DNA from: Ornithinimicrobium cryptoxanthini
GTDB lineage: Bacteria; Actinomycetota; Actinomycetes; Actinomycetales; Dermatophilaceae
Direction: 5' to 3'
Length of the DNA: 64,000 bases
Assembly (NCBI RefSeq): GCF_023923205.1
Contig: NZ_CP099490.1
Location: 372,001-436,000, forward strand
Position 1 is the stretch's first letter; each line of letters opens with the position of its first letter. Shown here piece after piece: positions 55,037-63,722 of the stretch. Below the pieces are notes generated by a model. It did not search any database. It was not told the DNA's origin and was given only the letters and a program-made list of their open reading frames with translations. A program made the position numbers and the translations under genes.

Positions 55037-56548
55037 GTGACTCAGAGCCCTGCCACCGATCCCGACGCCACGCCGGCTACCGACGTCCCCGAGCAGGTCC
55101 GGGTGCGCACCGCCAAGCGGGCACAGTTGCTGGAGGCAGGGATCGAGCCCTACCCCGTGCAGGTTCCGGTCACCCACACCATCGCCGAGGTCCGCGAGCG
55201 CTGGGGGCACCTGGAGACGGGCGAGGAGACGACCGACGAGGTCGGGGTCGCCGGCCGGGTGGTCTTCGTCCGCAACACCGGCAAGCTCTGCTTCGCGAGC
55301 ATCCAGTCTGGTGACGGCACCCGCCTGCAGGTCATGCTCAGCCTGGCAGTGGTCGGTGAGGAGTCCCTCGCGTCGTGGAAGTCGCTCGTCGACCTGGGCG
55401 ACCACGTCTTTGTGCACGGCCGGGTCATCTCCAGCCGACGCGGTGAGCTGTCGGTGATGGCCACGTCGTGGCAGATGGCGAGCAAGTCGCTGCGACCGCT
55501 GCCGGTGCTGCACAAGGAGCTCTCCGAGGAGCAGCGGGTGCGGCGCAGGTATGTCGACCTGATCGTGCGTGACGAGGCTCGCCAGATGGTGCTGGACCGG
55601 GCCGCCGTCATCCGCGCGATCCGTCGGACTCTCGAGGACGACGGCTTCATCGAGATCGAGACGCCGGTGCTGCAGTCGGTCCACGGGGGGGCCACGGCAC
55701 GCCCGTTCCACACCCACCTGAATGCCTTCGACCTGCCGGTGACAATGCGCATTGCGCTTGAGCTGCACCTCAAGAGGGCGGTCGTCGGTGGCATTGAGCG
55801 GGTCTATGAGATTGGGCGGGTCTTCCGCAACGAAGGGATTGACTCCTCCCACAGCCCGGAGTTCACGATGCTGGAGGCCTATCAGGCCTACGGTGATCAG
55901 ACGACGATGGCAGATCTCACTCAGCGGATGATCTTGGCCGCTGCCGACGCTATGGGTGGTCGACAGATCGACACTCCCGAAGGTGTCGTCGATCTTGATG
56001 GTGAGTGGCGATGGTTGCCCTTCTATGAGGCCTTGTCCGCCGAGCTCGGGATGCAAATTGACATTTCAACAAAGGCCGATGAGCTGACCCGCCTTGCCGC
56101 CGAGCGAGAGGTGCCTGTTGACCCCTCGTGGGACGAGCAGAAGATTGCGCTGGAACTCTTTGGCGAACTCGTGGAGCCCCACATCATCCAGCCGACCTTC
56201 GTCTGCGACTTCCCCGCAGCCGCGCAGCCATTGGCGCGACCGCACCGGTCTGAGCCCGGCGTGATCGAGGCCTGGGACCTGATTATCGGCGGCACGGAGC
56301 GGGGCACGGCCTTTTCGGAGCTGATCGACCCCGTGATCCAGCGGGAGCGGCTCATGGAGCAGTCCCGACGTGCTGCGCAGGGCGATGACGAAGCCATGGA
56401 GCTGGACGAGGACTTCTTGCGTGCCCTAGAGCATGCGGCGCCACCCATGGGCGGTCTCGGGATCGGCATCGACCGGGTGCTCATGCTCCTGGCTGGCGTG
56501 GGAATCCGGGAAACCATCCTCTTCCCCTTTGTGAAGCCGGAGGCCTGA
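55037..56548 (+). CDS. lysS: Lysyl-tRNA synthetase, class II
   Basis: A protein of 503 aa. An N-terminal OB-fold anticodon domain (about 75-175) is followed by the class II catalytic core. Motif 1 is in FIEIETPVLQ, motif 2 is FRNEGIDSSHSPEFTMLEAY, and motif 3 is GGLGIGIDRVLMLLAG. From about 55720 codon use becomes less G+C-biased (AAT, ATT, TTG), which continues into the next two genes. It precedes lsr2 as in mycobacteria. Confidence 0.97.
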   Translation: MTQSPATDPDATPATDVPEQVRVRTAKRAQLLEAGIEPYPVQVPVTHTIAEVRERWGHLETGEETTDEVGVAGRVVFVRNTGKLCFASIQSGDGTRLQVMLSLAVVGEESLASWKSLVDLGDHVFVHGRVISSRRGELSVMATSWQMASKSLRPLPVLHKELSEEQRVRRRYVDLIVRDEARQMVLDRAAVIRAIRRTLEDDGFIEIETPVLQSVHGGATARPFHTHLNAFDLPVTMRIALELHLKRAVVGGIERVYEIGRVFRNEGIDSSHSPEFTMLEAYQAYGDQTTMADLTQRMILAAADAMGGRQIDTPEGVVDLDGEWRWLPFYEALSAELGMQIDISTKADELTRLAAEREVPVDPSWDEQKIALELFGELVEPHIIQPTFVCDFPAAAQPLARPHRSEPGVIEAWDLIIGGTERGTAFSELIDPVIQRERLMEQSRRAAQGDDEAMELDEDFLRALEHAAPPMGGLGIGIDRVLMLLAGVGIRETILFPFVKPEA

Positions 56549-56549
56549 G

Positions 56550-56735
56550 ATGGGCTGGTGGGACACCCTGTGGCCCATTGTCGCAGCGCTGCTGCCATCG
56601 GCGGGCCTGCTCTTCCTCTTCTATGTGATAATGCGCCGCATCATAGAGGCGGATAGACGTGAACGTGCCGCCGAACGGCGTTGGCAGGCCGAGCGGGATG
56701 CGGCGAGGAGCAACTCCGAGACCGATCGTTCCTGA
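56550..56735 (+). CDS. Small single-pass membrane protein
   Basis: A protein of 61 aa starting 2 nt after the lysS stop. One transmembrane helix (about 7-29, WPIVAALLPSAGLLFLFYVI) is followed by a highly charged helix (EADRRERAAERRWQAERDAAR). Such proteins commonly sit between lysS and lsr2 in Micrococcales, as far as I recall. Function unknown. Confidence 0.75.
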   Translation: MGWWDTLWPIVAALLPSAGLLFLFYVIMRRIIEADRRERAAERRWQAERDAARSNSETDRS

Positions 56736-56838
56736 ACGCGTTGTGGATTAAGCCATCGACTTGTCCCATTCCTTGTGGGACAGTATCTTTAGACTTATCG
56801 TTTTAGCGATCATGACCCAATCATTCGAAGGAGACCAC

Positions 56839-57168
56839 ATGGCCCAGCGCGTGCAAGTGATTTTGGTGGACGACCTCAACGGCGGAGAAGCGACGGAAAC
56901 TGTCGAGTTCGCACTGGACGGCGTCACCTACGAGCTCGACCTGTCGGACGAGAACGCGACGAAGCTCCGCGACGACTTTGCCCAGTGGATCGGCGTGGCC
57001 CGACGTTCCGGCGGGCGTCGCCAGGTCCGCCGCGGCGCAGGTGGCTCCGGCGCGTCCCGCGAAGAACTTGCCCGGATCCGCGACTGGGGTCGCGCCAACG
57101 GCTTCAAGGTCAGTGACCGCGGTCGGGTGTCGCGCGAGCTGCAGGACGCCTACGCCGCGGCCAACTGA
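56839..57168 (+). CDS. lsr2: Lsr2 nucleoid-associated xenogeneic silencer
   Basis: A protein of 109 aa from ATG 56839 (GAAGGAGA upstream). The N-terminal dimerisation domain (QRVQVILVDDLNGG, VTYELDLSDENATKLRD) is followed by the C-terminal DNA-binding domain, in which FKVSDRGRVSREL holds the RGR minor-groove hook. It silences A+T-rich DNA, in the manner of H-NS. Its own upstream region (56736-56838) is conspicuously A+T-rich, which would allow autorepression. Confidence 0.95.
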   Translation: MAQRVQVILVDDLNGGEATETVEFALDGVTYELDLSDENATKLRDDFAQWIGVARRSGGRRQVRRGAGGSGASREELARIRDWGRANGFKVSDRGRVSRELQDAYAAAN

Positions 57169-57192
57169 GCCAGCGCAGCACTCAGCACGCGA

Positions 57193-57229
57193 CAGGCCGG
57201 GGCGGACCGACATGGTCCGCCCCGGCCTG
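57193..57229. terminator. Bidirectional terminator between lsr2 and ligD-pol
   Basis: A perfect 16-bp stem, CAGGCCGGGGCGGACC / GGTCCGCCCCGGCCTG, with a 5-nt loop lies between convergent genes and serves both. Confidence 0.85.
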
Positions 57230-57236
57230 AGCTCTG

Positions 57237-58097
57237 TCACACGAACGCGTCGAAACGGACCTGGGTCAGCGCCGCTGTGCCGTCGGCGGCCGTCGTGATC
57301 TCGTCCCAGCTCCGCGGTGTCGCGACCTGGGGACGGTCCCGGCCCCGCATCGACCAGGGGCAGATCGTTGTCTTGGCCGCGTTGTTCTGCGACCAGTCGA
57401 GGAACACCTTGCCGGCCCGCCGGGCCTTGGTCATCTGCCACAGGACCAGGTCGGGGTGCTGCTCGGTGAGTTGTTGAGCCAGGGCCTTGGTCACGGCGCT
57501 GACCTCGTCGGAGGTCCGCTCACCGTCGAGCGCGGCATACAGCTGCATGCCCTTGCTGCCGCTGGTGACCGGCTCGCACTCCAGGCCGACGTCGGCCAGG
57601 CGGTTGCTGACGAGCACGGCCACCCGGGCGCACTCGGTCAGGCCCGCGCCCGGGCCCGGGTCCAGGTCGATGACCAGACGATCTGGCGGCTGGGGCACCC
57701 CGTCCTTGTCGACCCGCCACTGCGGCACGTGCAGCTCGAGTGATCCGAGGTTGACCAGATAGACCAGGCCAGCCAGGTCCTCCACCAAGGGATAGGTCAC
57801 CGTGGTCCCACCGGAGCGCGACCCGTGCCCGGACAGGGTGACCCGGGGCAGCCAGTCCGGCACCCCGCTGGGGACGTTCTTCTCAAAGAAGCTCTCGCGC
57901 GCGACGCCGTGTGGCCACCGCACCCGCGTCACCGGACGCCCCGCCAGTCGGGGCAGTAGCCGGTCCGCGATCTGCACGTAGTAGTTGAGCACCTCGCCCT
58001 TGGTCGTCCCCGTCTCGGGATAGAGGACCTTGTCGAGGCTGCTGACCCTCAGCGTCCGCCCCGCCACGTGCACGCTCTGCGACTCTCCAGCAGCCAT
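57237..58097 (-). CDS. ligD: LigD-type primase-polymerase domain protein
   Basis: A stand-alone NHEJ polymerase of 286 aa in the archaeo-eukaryotic primase family. It has LDKVLYPETGTTKGEVLNYY, ELHVPQWRVD, the catalytic LVIDLDPGPG (two metal-binding Asp), GSKGMQLYA and the terminal PQVATPRSWDEI. It fills gaps with ribonucleotides during end joining. The ligase is encoded separately upstream with a 1-nt stop/start overlap (TGATG), and no phosphoesterase domain is found in either, so LigD is split here. Confidence 0.93.
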   Translation of the reverse strand: MAAGESQSVHVAGRTLRVSSLDKVLYPETGTTKGEVLNYYVQIADRLLPRLAGRPVTRVRWPHGVARESFFEKNVPSGVPDWLPRVTLSGHGSRSGGTTVTYPLVEDLAGLVYLVNLGSLELHVPQWRVDKDGVPQPPDRLVIDLDPGPGAGLTECARVAVLVSNRLADVGLECEPVTSGSKGMQLYAALDGERTSDEVSAVTKALAQQLTEQHPDLVLWQMTKARRAGKVFLDWSQNNAAKTTICPWSMRGRDRPQVATPRSWDEITTAADGTAALTQVRFDAFV

Positions 58098-59047
58098 CAG
58101 CGATCCTCTCCGACCAGGTCATCCGGCGTCAGGTCACCGCGCCAGCTCTTGAAGGCGGGCTGGCGCAACCGACCTGCCGAGGTGGTGCCCAGCGCCGCGA
58201 TGTCGACGACCAGCTCCGGGGCGAGCCACGTCGCGCCGGCCCGGTCCACCCGCGGGACCTCGTCGGCGAAGGGGCACTCACCCTCGGGCACCTTCGCGAT
58301 CAGCTCAGCCAGACGACTGCCCGCCCGACCCGCCAGCCCGCTGCCGACGCGACCGCGATAGCTCAAACCTTCTGCCGTTGGCACTCCGACCAGGAGCGAC
58401 CCCAACTTGGCCCGGCCGGTCTCCGGACGCCACCCGCCCACGACGAAGCTCTCGGTGCCGCGGTGCGGGAACTTCAGCCAGTCCTGACTGCGCACCCCGG
58501 GCTGATAGGTGCTGGACACCCGCTTGCTGACGATGCCCTCGAGTCCCTGCTCAGCGGTGGCACGCCACAGGCCCGTCCCATCGGCATACTGCGGTGAGAC
58601 CTGCCACCGGGCGCGCTCCGGCACGATCTGCTCCAGGGCCTCCCTGCGAGCCGACCACGGGAGCGGTGCGAGATCAAGTCCGTCGACGCCGACCAGGTCA
58701 AAGATCACGTATGTCGTGGGGCGGGTGGATGCCAGCAGTCGCCCCTTGGCTGCGGAGGTGGTGTGGACCCGTTCGACCAGCTGGCTGAAGGAGGGGGCGC
58801 CGTCGACGAAGGTCACGGCCTCCCCGTCGAGGAGCAGGTCATGACCGAGGTCGGCCAGACCCTCCAGCTCAGGGAAGGCCACCGTCACATCGCGCTCGCT
58901 GCGGGTGGTCAGTCGCAGCACGCCATCTTGGACGTGGGCCAGCAGTCGGATGCCGTCCCACTTGAGCTCGTGCGCCCAGCCGTCACCCTCGGGAATCCCG
59001 GGGCCGTGCCCTGTGGGCCGGCCCGGAGTGGCGAGCATGGGTCTCAT
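58097..59047 (-). CDS. ATP-dependent DNA ligase, LigD-type
   Basis: A protein of 316 aa. Nucleotidyltransferase motif I is ELKWDGIR (adenylated Lys29), motif III is LLLDGEAV, motif IV is LEGIVSKR and motif V is DWLKFP. The OB domain follows (VGGWRPETGRAKLGSLLVG). It seals double-strand breaks held by Ku. ATG 59047 faces the ku start across only 17 bp. It is co-translated with the polymerase gene. Confidence 0.93.
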   Translation of the reverse strand: MRPMLATPGRPTGHGPGIPEGDGWAHELKWDGIRLLAHVQDGVLRLTTRSERDVTVAFPELEGLADLGHDLLLDGEAVTFVDGAPSFSQLVERVHTTSAAKGRLLASTRPTTYVIFDLVGVDGLDLAPLPWSARREALEQIVPERARWQVSPQYADGTGLWRATAEQGLEGIVSKRVSSTYQPGVRSQDWLKFPHRGTESFVVGGWRPETGRAKLGSLLVGVPTAEGLSYRGRVGSGLAGRAGSRLAELIAKVPEGECPFADEVPRVDRAGATWLAPELVVDIAALGTTSAGRLRQPAFKSWRGDLTPDDLVGEDR

Positions 59048-59052
59048 GGGTC

Positions 59053-59059
59053 CATCCTG
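59053..59059. promoter_or_regulatory. Overlapping -10 hexamers of the divergent ku/ligase promoter
   Basis: The heptamer CATCCTG reads CATCCT on the plus strand (59053-59058), exactly 6 nt before GTG 59065 of ku. On the minus strand it reads CAGGAT (59059-59054), exactly 6 nt before ATG 59047 of the ligase. Both keep A at -11 and T at -7. The geometry predicts two leaderless transcripts from one bidirectional promoter. Confidence 0.5.
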
Positions 59060-59064
59060 TAACA

Positions 59065-60093
59065 GTGAGAGCGATTTGGAAGGGCGCGGTGTCGTTCGGG
59101 CTGGTCAATGTCCCGGTGCGGCTCTACTCGGCCACGGAGAACCACGACCTGAGCTTCCACCAGGTGCGCAGGTCCGACGGCAGCCGCATCCGTTACAAGC
59201 GGGTCGCGCAGACGGACGGGGAGGAAGTTCCCTACAAGGAGATCGCCAAGGCTTATCAGACCGAGGACGGCAAGTCCGTCATCCTCACCGACGAGGACTT
59301 CGAGTCCCTTCCCAACCGCTCCAGCAAGGAGATCGCGGTCGAGAAGTTCGTGCCGATCGAACAGATCGACCCGATCCTCTACGACAAGCCCTACTACATC
59401 GAGCCGGACGGCATGGGCGCCAAGGCCTACGGGCTGCTCCGGGAGGCGCTGCGCGAGAGCGAGCGCGTGGCGGTCGTCACCGTGTCGGTGCGGACCCGGA
59501 TGACGATGGCTGTGCTCCGGGTCATCGATGACGTGATCGTCCTGCAGACCCTCCTGTGGCCCGATGAGGTGCGCGACTCGGGGGCGCTCAACAACCTCGA
59601 CGAGGTCTCCAACCCCAAGGACTCAGAGGTCGCGATGGCCCGGATGCTCATCGACTCGATGGCTGGTGACTTTGAGCTCGAGGAGCACGAGGACGACTAC
59701 CAGATCGCGGTCGAGGCGCTCGTGAAGTCCAAGATCGAGGGCGGCGACGTCACCGAGTCCCCGGACCAGGCCGACGAGGAGGAGTCCGGCGAGGTCGTCG
59801 ACCTGCTCGCAGCCCTGCAGCGCAGCGTCGACCGGGCCAAGGCCTCACGCGGGGAGGACCCCGAGGAGACGACAAGCTCCGCGCCGCGCACATCGGCAGC
59901 CAAGAAGTCGACCTCCAAGAAGTCGGCGACCCAGAAGTCGACCGCGCAGAAGTCTGCAGGCACCAAGAGCGCCGCCAAGAAGAGCGCGGACACCAAGAGC
60001 GCCACCAAGAAGACCACGGCCAAGAAGACGACGGCCAAGAACACCACCGCTAAGAAGTCGTCGAGCGGGAGCAGCGACAAGAAGGCTGGGTGA
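59065..60093 (+). CDS. ku: Ku protein of non-homologous end joining
   Basis: A protein of 342 aa. The core (about 1-255) forms the homodimeric DNA-end ring: AIWKGAVSFGLVNVPVRLYSA, in two adjoining parts, opens it, then RIRYKRVAQTDGEEV and KPYYIEPDG. From about 275 a lysine-rich tail of KKST/TKSA/TTAKK repeats continues to the end, as in mycobacterial and Streptomyces Ku, where it strengthens DNA binding and lets Ku slide or recruit ligase. Divergent from the ligase-polymerase pair. Confidence 0.96.
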   Translation: MRAIWKGAVSFGLVNVPVRLYSATENHDLSFHQVRRSDGSRIRYKRVAQTDGEEVPYKEIAKAYQTEDGKSVILTDEDFESLPNRSSKEIAVEKFVPIEQIDPILYDKPYYIEPDGMGAKAYGLLREALRESERVAVVTVSVRTRMTMAVLRVIDDVIVLQTLLWPDEVRDSGALNNLDEVSNPKDSEVAMARMLIDSMAGDFELEEHEDDYQIAVEALVKSKIEGGDVTESPDQADEEESGEVVDLLAALQRSVDRAKASRGEDPEETTSSAPRTSAAKKSTSKKSATQKSTAQKSAGTKSAAKKSADTKSATKKTTAKKTTAKNTTAKKSSSGSSDKKAG

Positions 60094-60144
60094 GCGCAGG
60101 CGGCCTCGTTCCCGCCTACCGGTGGCGCGCTGGGTCCGCAGGAT

Positions 60145-60194
60145 GGTCAGGCGGCAGGTTCCAGTCCACGGTCAGGCGGCGGATTCCAGTCCAC
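60145..60194. repeat. Tandem 25-bp duplication between ku and a lipoprotein gene
   Basis: GGTCAGGCGGCAGGTTCCAG plus TCCAC (60145-60169) is followed directly by a copy with two changes (60170-60194), and GGGTCAGG begins a third. It lies between convergent genes; no hairpin terminator is obvious here. Confidence 0.7.
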
Positions 60195-60197
60195 GGG

Positions 60198-60842
60198 TCA
60201 GGGAGCGGTGGTGTCAGCCGAGTCGCCGTTCTCGTGGATCTTGCTGGGGCTGCAGCCGACGCTCTGGTCCATCTCACGCACCATGCGGGTCAGCGACTGG
60301 TCCAGCAGCGCGGTCGCGGCGCCCTCGGCGTCCAGCGGTGCGCGCACGGTGAAGACGATGGGCACCGGCGGGGAGTCCTCGGGCGCACCGGGGCCTGCCT
60401 TGCAGGGGACGACGGACACCGCGAGTGTGTCTGCGACGTAGGAGACGCCGAGGTGCTCAGGGCCCGGTTGGGCACCCTCGATCGCCTGGACCTCGGCGAG
60501 CCGCGCATCAGCCTCCCCGGGCACGTTGCGGTGCATCGCCAGGCTCATCGCGACCTCCGTGCCACCGTCGTCGGTGGGCAGCAGGACGTCGCACTGATAG
60601 ATGTCCTCCTCGCTGATGGCGTCGACCTCCGTGGCCTCTGCGGAGCGGCCATCGGTCGCCGCGTCGAGGGCATCCTTGCGGATCAACCGGCAGAACCAGC
60701 GGTCGTCTGTCGCCTGGCCAGCATCGACCGTCGCAGTGGTGGGCGTCGTCTCGTCCTCCGAGTCGCCGGAGGTGCAGCCGGACAGGATGGTGCCAGCCAG
60801 CAGGGCCAGAGACAGGGCTGCGGTGGTGGTGCGACGCTTCAT
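60198..60842 (-). CDS. Putative lipoprotein of unknown function
   Basis: A protein of 214 aa from ATG 60842 (GAGGAG upstream). A lipoprotein signal LALLAGTILSGC (Cys about 23) and a Ser/Asp/Thr linker precede a compact domain containing WFCRLIRKDALDAATDG, YQCDVLLPTDDGG and SVVPCKAGPG, with Cys pairs that may form disulfides. It resembles small actinobacterial solute-binding-like lipoproteins of the DUF3558 kind, but I cannot assign it firmly. Confidence 0.6.
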   Translation of the reverse strand: MKRRTTTAALSLALLAGTILSGCTSGDSEDETTPTTATVDAGQATDDRWFCRLIRKDALDAATDGRSAEATEVDAISEEDIYQCDVLLPTDDGGTEVAMSLAMHRNVPGEADARLAEVQAIEGAQPGPEHLGVSYVADTLAVSVVPCKAGPGAPEDSPPVPIVFTVRAPLDAEGAATALLDQSLTRMVREMDQSVGCSPSKIHENGDSADTTAP

Positions 60843-60956
60843 GTGGGGGACTCCTCGTGGACCGGTTGGCCTAGCGGCCGGTGCGGCGGTGATTATCGCC
60901 CACGTTCCTGAGCGCGGGCCGAGAGCTGTGCCGGCCGCCGCGCGTGGGGATCGTCG

Positions 60957-60974
60957 GCTACGCCGAGGGCGAAC
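60957..60974 (+). promoter_or_regulatory. ClgR-type activator box upstream of clpC
   Basis: GCTACGCCGAGGGCGAAC fits the published ClgR consensus WNNWCGCYNANRGCGWWS in all but the first position. It is 145 bp before the clpC ATG, with a possible -10 (TATGGA, 60997-61002) about 22 bp downstream. ClgR activates clp genes in Corynebacterium, Streptomyces and Mycobacterium. The rest of the 276-bp gap (60843-61118) shows no gene. Confidence 0.65.
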
Positions 60975-61118
60975 ACAGGGGTTCTGGCCGCCAGGGTATG
61001 GAACAGTGCTCCGCACGACGGCGTTGGGCTGAGCAGACGCAAGTAGCATCAGGGTGAGGGAGTGTGTCCCGGCGGTTGCCGGCAGGCCCCGAGCCCGGAT
61101 CGATTGTCAGGAGTGACG

Positions 61119-63629
61119 ATGTTCGAACGGTTTACCGACCGCGCCCGCCGAGTGGTGGTGCTCGCGCAGGAAGAAGCGCGGATGCTCAACCACAACTACA
61201 TCGGCACTGAGCACATCCTGCTCGGGCTCATCCACGAGGGCGAAGGGGTGGCAGCCAAGGCGCTGGAGACCCTTGACATCTCGTTGGACGCCGTCCGCGA
61301 GCAGGTCCAGGAGATCATCGGCCAGGGGCAGCAGTCCCCGACCGGTCACATCCCCTTCACGCCCCGTGCCAAGAAGGTCCTCGAGCTCAGCCTGCGTGAG
61401 GGGCTGCAGCTGGGCCACAACTACATCGGCACCGAGCACATCCTGCTCGGGCTGATCCGCGAGGGCGAAGGGGTCGCGGCCCAGGTGCTGATCAAGCTCG
61501 GCGCCGACCTCAACCGGGTGCGCCAGCAGGTCATCCAGCTGCTCTCCGGCTACCAGGGCAAGGAGGCCGCGACCGCAGGCGTCGGTGCCGGGGCCCAGGA
61601 GGGCACGCCGGCGGGCTCACTGGTCCTGGACCAGTTCGGCCGGAACCTGACCCAGGCCGCCCGCGAGGGCAAGCTGGACCCGGTGATCGGTCGTGAGAAG
61701 GAGATCGAGCGGGTCATGCAGGTGCTGTCCCGGCGCACCAAGAACAACCCGGTGCTGATCGGTGAGCCCGGCGTCGGCAAGACCGCCGTCGTCGAGGGCC
61801 TGGCCACCGACATCGTGCGCGGTGAGGTGCCGGAGACACTGAAGGACAAGCAGCTTTACACGCTGGATCTCGGGTCGCTGGTCGCGGGATCCCGCTATCG
61901 CGGTGACTTCGAGGAGCGCCTCAAGAAGGTGCTCAAGGAGATCCGCACCCGCGGCGACATCATCTTGTTCATCGACGAGATCCACACCCTGGTCGGTGCC
62001 GGCGCTGCCGAGGGGGCGATCGACGCCGCCAGCATCCTGAAGCCGATGCTGGCCCGCGGTGAGCTGCAGACCATCGGTGCCACGACGTTGGACGAGTACC
62101 GCAAGCACATCGAGAAGGACGCCGCCCTGGAGCGACGCTTCCAGCCGATCCAGGTCAACGAGCCGACGCTCAGCCACGCGATCGAGATCCTCAAGGGTCT
62201 GCGCGACCGCTACGAGGCGCACCACCGGGTCTCGATCACCGACGGCGCGCTCGTGGCTGCGGCCACCATGGCCGACCGCTACGTCAACGACCGCTACCTG
62301 CCGGACAAGGCGATCGACCTGATCGACGAGGCCGGGGCACGGTTGCGGATCCGCAGGATGACCGCTCCGCCGGACCTGCGTGAGTTCGACGAGAAGATCT
62401 CGCACACCAAGCGCGAGAAGGAGTCGGCCATCGACGCCCAGGACTTCGAGAAGGCGGCGCGGCTGCGGGACGAGGAGCACAAGCTCACCCAGGCCCGCGT
62501 CGAGCGCGAGAAGGAGTGGAAGTCCGGCGACATGGACGTCGTGGCGGAGGTCGACGAGGAGCTCATCGCTGAGGTCCTGGCCGCGGCCACCGGCATCCCG
62601 GTCATCAAGCTCAGCGAGGAGGAGTCCAGCCGCCTGCTCAACATGGAGGACGAGCTCCACAAGCGCATCATCGGCATGGACGACGCGATCGGTGCCCTGT
62701 CGCAGGCGATCCGGCGCACCCGCGCCGGGCTGAAGGACCCCCGTCGCCCCGGCGGCTCGTTCATCTTCGCCGGGCCCACCGGTGTCGGCAAGACCGAGCT
62801 GGCCAAGACGCTCGCCGAGTTCCTGTTCGGCGATGAGGACGCCCTCATCACGCTCGACATGTCTGAGTACTCCGAGAAGCACACCGTCTCGCGGATGTTC
62901 GGCTCGCCCCCCGGCTATGTCGGCTACGAGGAGGGTGGGCAGCTGACCGAGAAGGTGCGGCGCAAGCCGTTCTCGGTGGTCCTCTTCGACGAGGTCGAGA
63001 AGGCCCACCCAGACATCTTCAACAGCCTGTTGCAGATTCTGGAGGACGGTCGCCTGACCGATGCCCAGGGCCGGGTGGTGGACTTCAAGAACACCGTGAT
63101 CATCATGACGACCAACCTGGGCACCCGCGACATCGCCAAGGGCATCTCGCTCGGCTTCTCCGGCGGCAACGACGGCAGCAGCGACTACGAGCGCATGAAG
63201 AACCGCGTCACGGACGAGCTCAAGCAGCACTTCCGCCCCGAGTTCCTCAACCGCGTGGACGACACCATCGTCTTCCCGATGCTCTCGCAGTCCGAGATCG
63301 TCCAGATCGTCGATCTCATGATCGCCAGCCTGGACGAGCGGCTCAAGGACAAGGACATGGGCATCGAGCTGACGCCCACGGCCAAGAAGCTGCTCGCGCA
63401 CAAGGGCTACGACCCCGTGCTGGGCGCCCGTCCCCTGCGCCGCGCGATCCAGCGTGAGATCGAGGACGCCCTCTCCGAGAAGATCCTCTATGGCGAGCTG
63501 GTCCCGGGACAGATCGTCCTGGTCGACGCCACGGCCGAGGACCGGACCGGTGAGTTCACCTTCTCCGGTGCGGAGAAGTCGCCGACTCCTGACACGGTGC
63601 CGGTCGAGGAGGCCCAGCCGGGCGCCTGA
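61119..63629 (+). CDS. clpC: ATP-dependent Clp protease ATP-binding subunit ClpC
   Basis: An AAA+ unfoldase of 836 aa. Two N-terminal Clp repeats (about 5-145, each with [13 protein letters not shown]) bind adaptors and arginine-phosphorylated substrates. D1 has Walker A GEPGVGKT (from 215) and FIDEIH. A short UVR-containing middle domain ([15 protein letters not shown]) marks ClpC rather than ClpB. D2 has Walker A GPTGVGKT (from 552) and [10 protein letters not shown]. It feeds unfolded proteins to ClpP and is essential in mycobacteria. CAGGAG precedes ATG 61119. Confidence 0.97.
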   Translation: MFERFTDRARRVVVLAQEEARMLNHNYIGTEHILLGLIHEGEGVAAKALETLDISLDAVREQVQEIIGQGQQSPTGHIPFTPRAKKVLELSLREGLQLGHNYIGTEHILLGLIREGEGVAAQVLIKLGADLNRVRQQVIQLLSGYQGKEAATAGVGAGAQEGTPAGSLVLDQFGRNLTQAAREGKLDPVIGREKEIERVMQVLSRRTKNNPVLIGEPGVGKTAVVEGLATDIVRGEVPETLKDKQLYTLDLGSLVAGSRYRGDFEERLKKVLKEIRTRGDIILFIDEIHTLVGAGAAEGAIDAASILKPMLARGELQTIGATTLDEYRKHIEKDAALERRFQPIQVNEPTLSHAIEILKGLRDRYEAHHRVSITDGALVAAATMADRYVNDRYLPDKAIDLIDEAGARLRIRRMTAPPDLREFDEKISHTKREKESAIDAQDFEKAARLRDEEHKLTQARVEREKEWKSGDMDVVAEVDEELIAEVLAAATGIPVIKLSEEESSRLLNMEDELHKRIIGMDDAIGALSQAIRRTRAGLKDPRRPGGSFIFAGPTGVGKTELAKTLAEFLFGDEDALITLDMSEYSEKHTVSRMFGSPPGYVGYEEGGQLTEKVRRKPFSVVLFDEVEKAHPDIFNSLLQILEDGRLTDAQGRVVDFKNTVIIMTTNLGTRDIAKGISLGFSGGNDGSSDYERMKNRVTDELKQHFRPEFLNRVDDTIVFPMLSQSEIVQIVDLMIASLDERLKDKDMGIELTPTAKKLLAHKGYDPVLGARPLRRAIQREIEDALSEKILYGELVPGQIVLVDATAEDRTGEFTFSGAEKSPTPDTVPVEEAQPGA

Positions 63630-63670
63630 CCAGGAGCGCTCCAGCGCAACACCACTCGCGTGACACACGC

Positions 63671-63711
63671 AGGACATGGTCCGGATTCTCTGGGAATCCG
63701 GGCCATGTCCT
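63671..63711 (+). terminator. Terminator of clpC
   Basis: An 18-bp stem with one G-T wobble (AGGACATGGTCCGGATTC / GAATCCGGGCCATGTCCT) and a 5-nt loop. Its last base is the first T of the -10 box of the next gene. Confidence 0.85.
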
Positions 63712-63716
63712 ACGTT
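63711..63716 (+). promoter_or_regulatory. -10 box TACGTT, leaderless start of the FemAB-like gene
   Basis: TACGTT abuts the clpC terminator and ends 6 nt before GTG 63723. The same geometry is seen at several other genes in the window. Confidence 0.5.
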
Positions 63717-63722
63717 GGGTGG

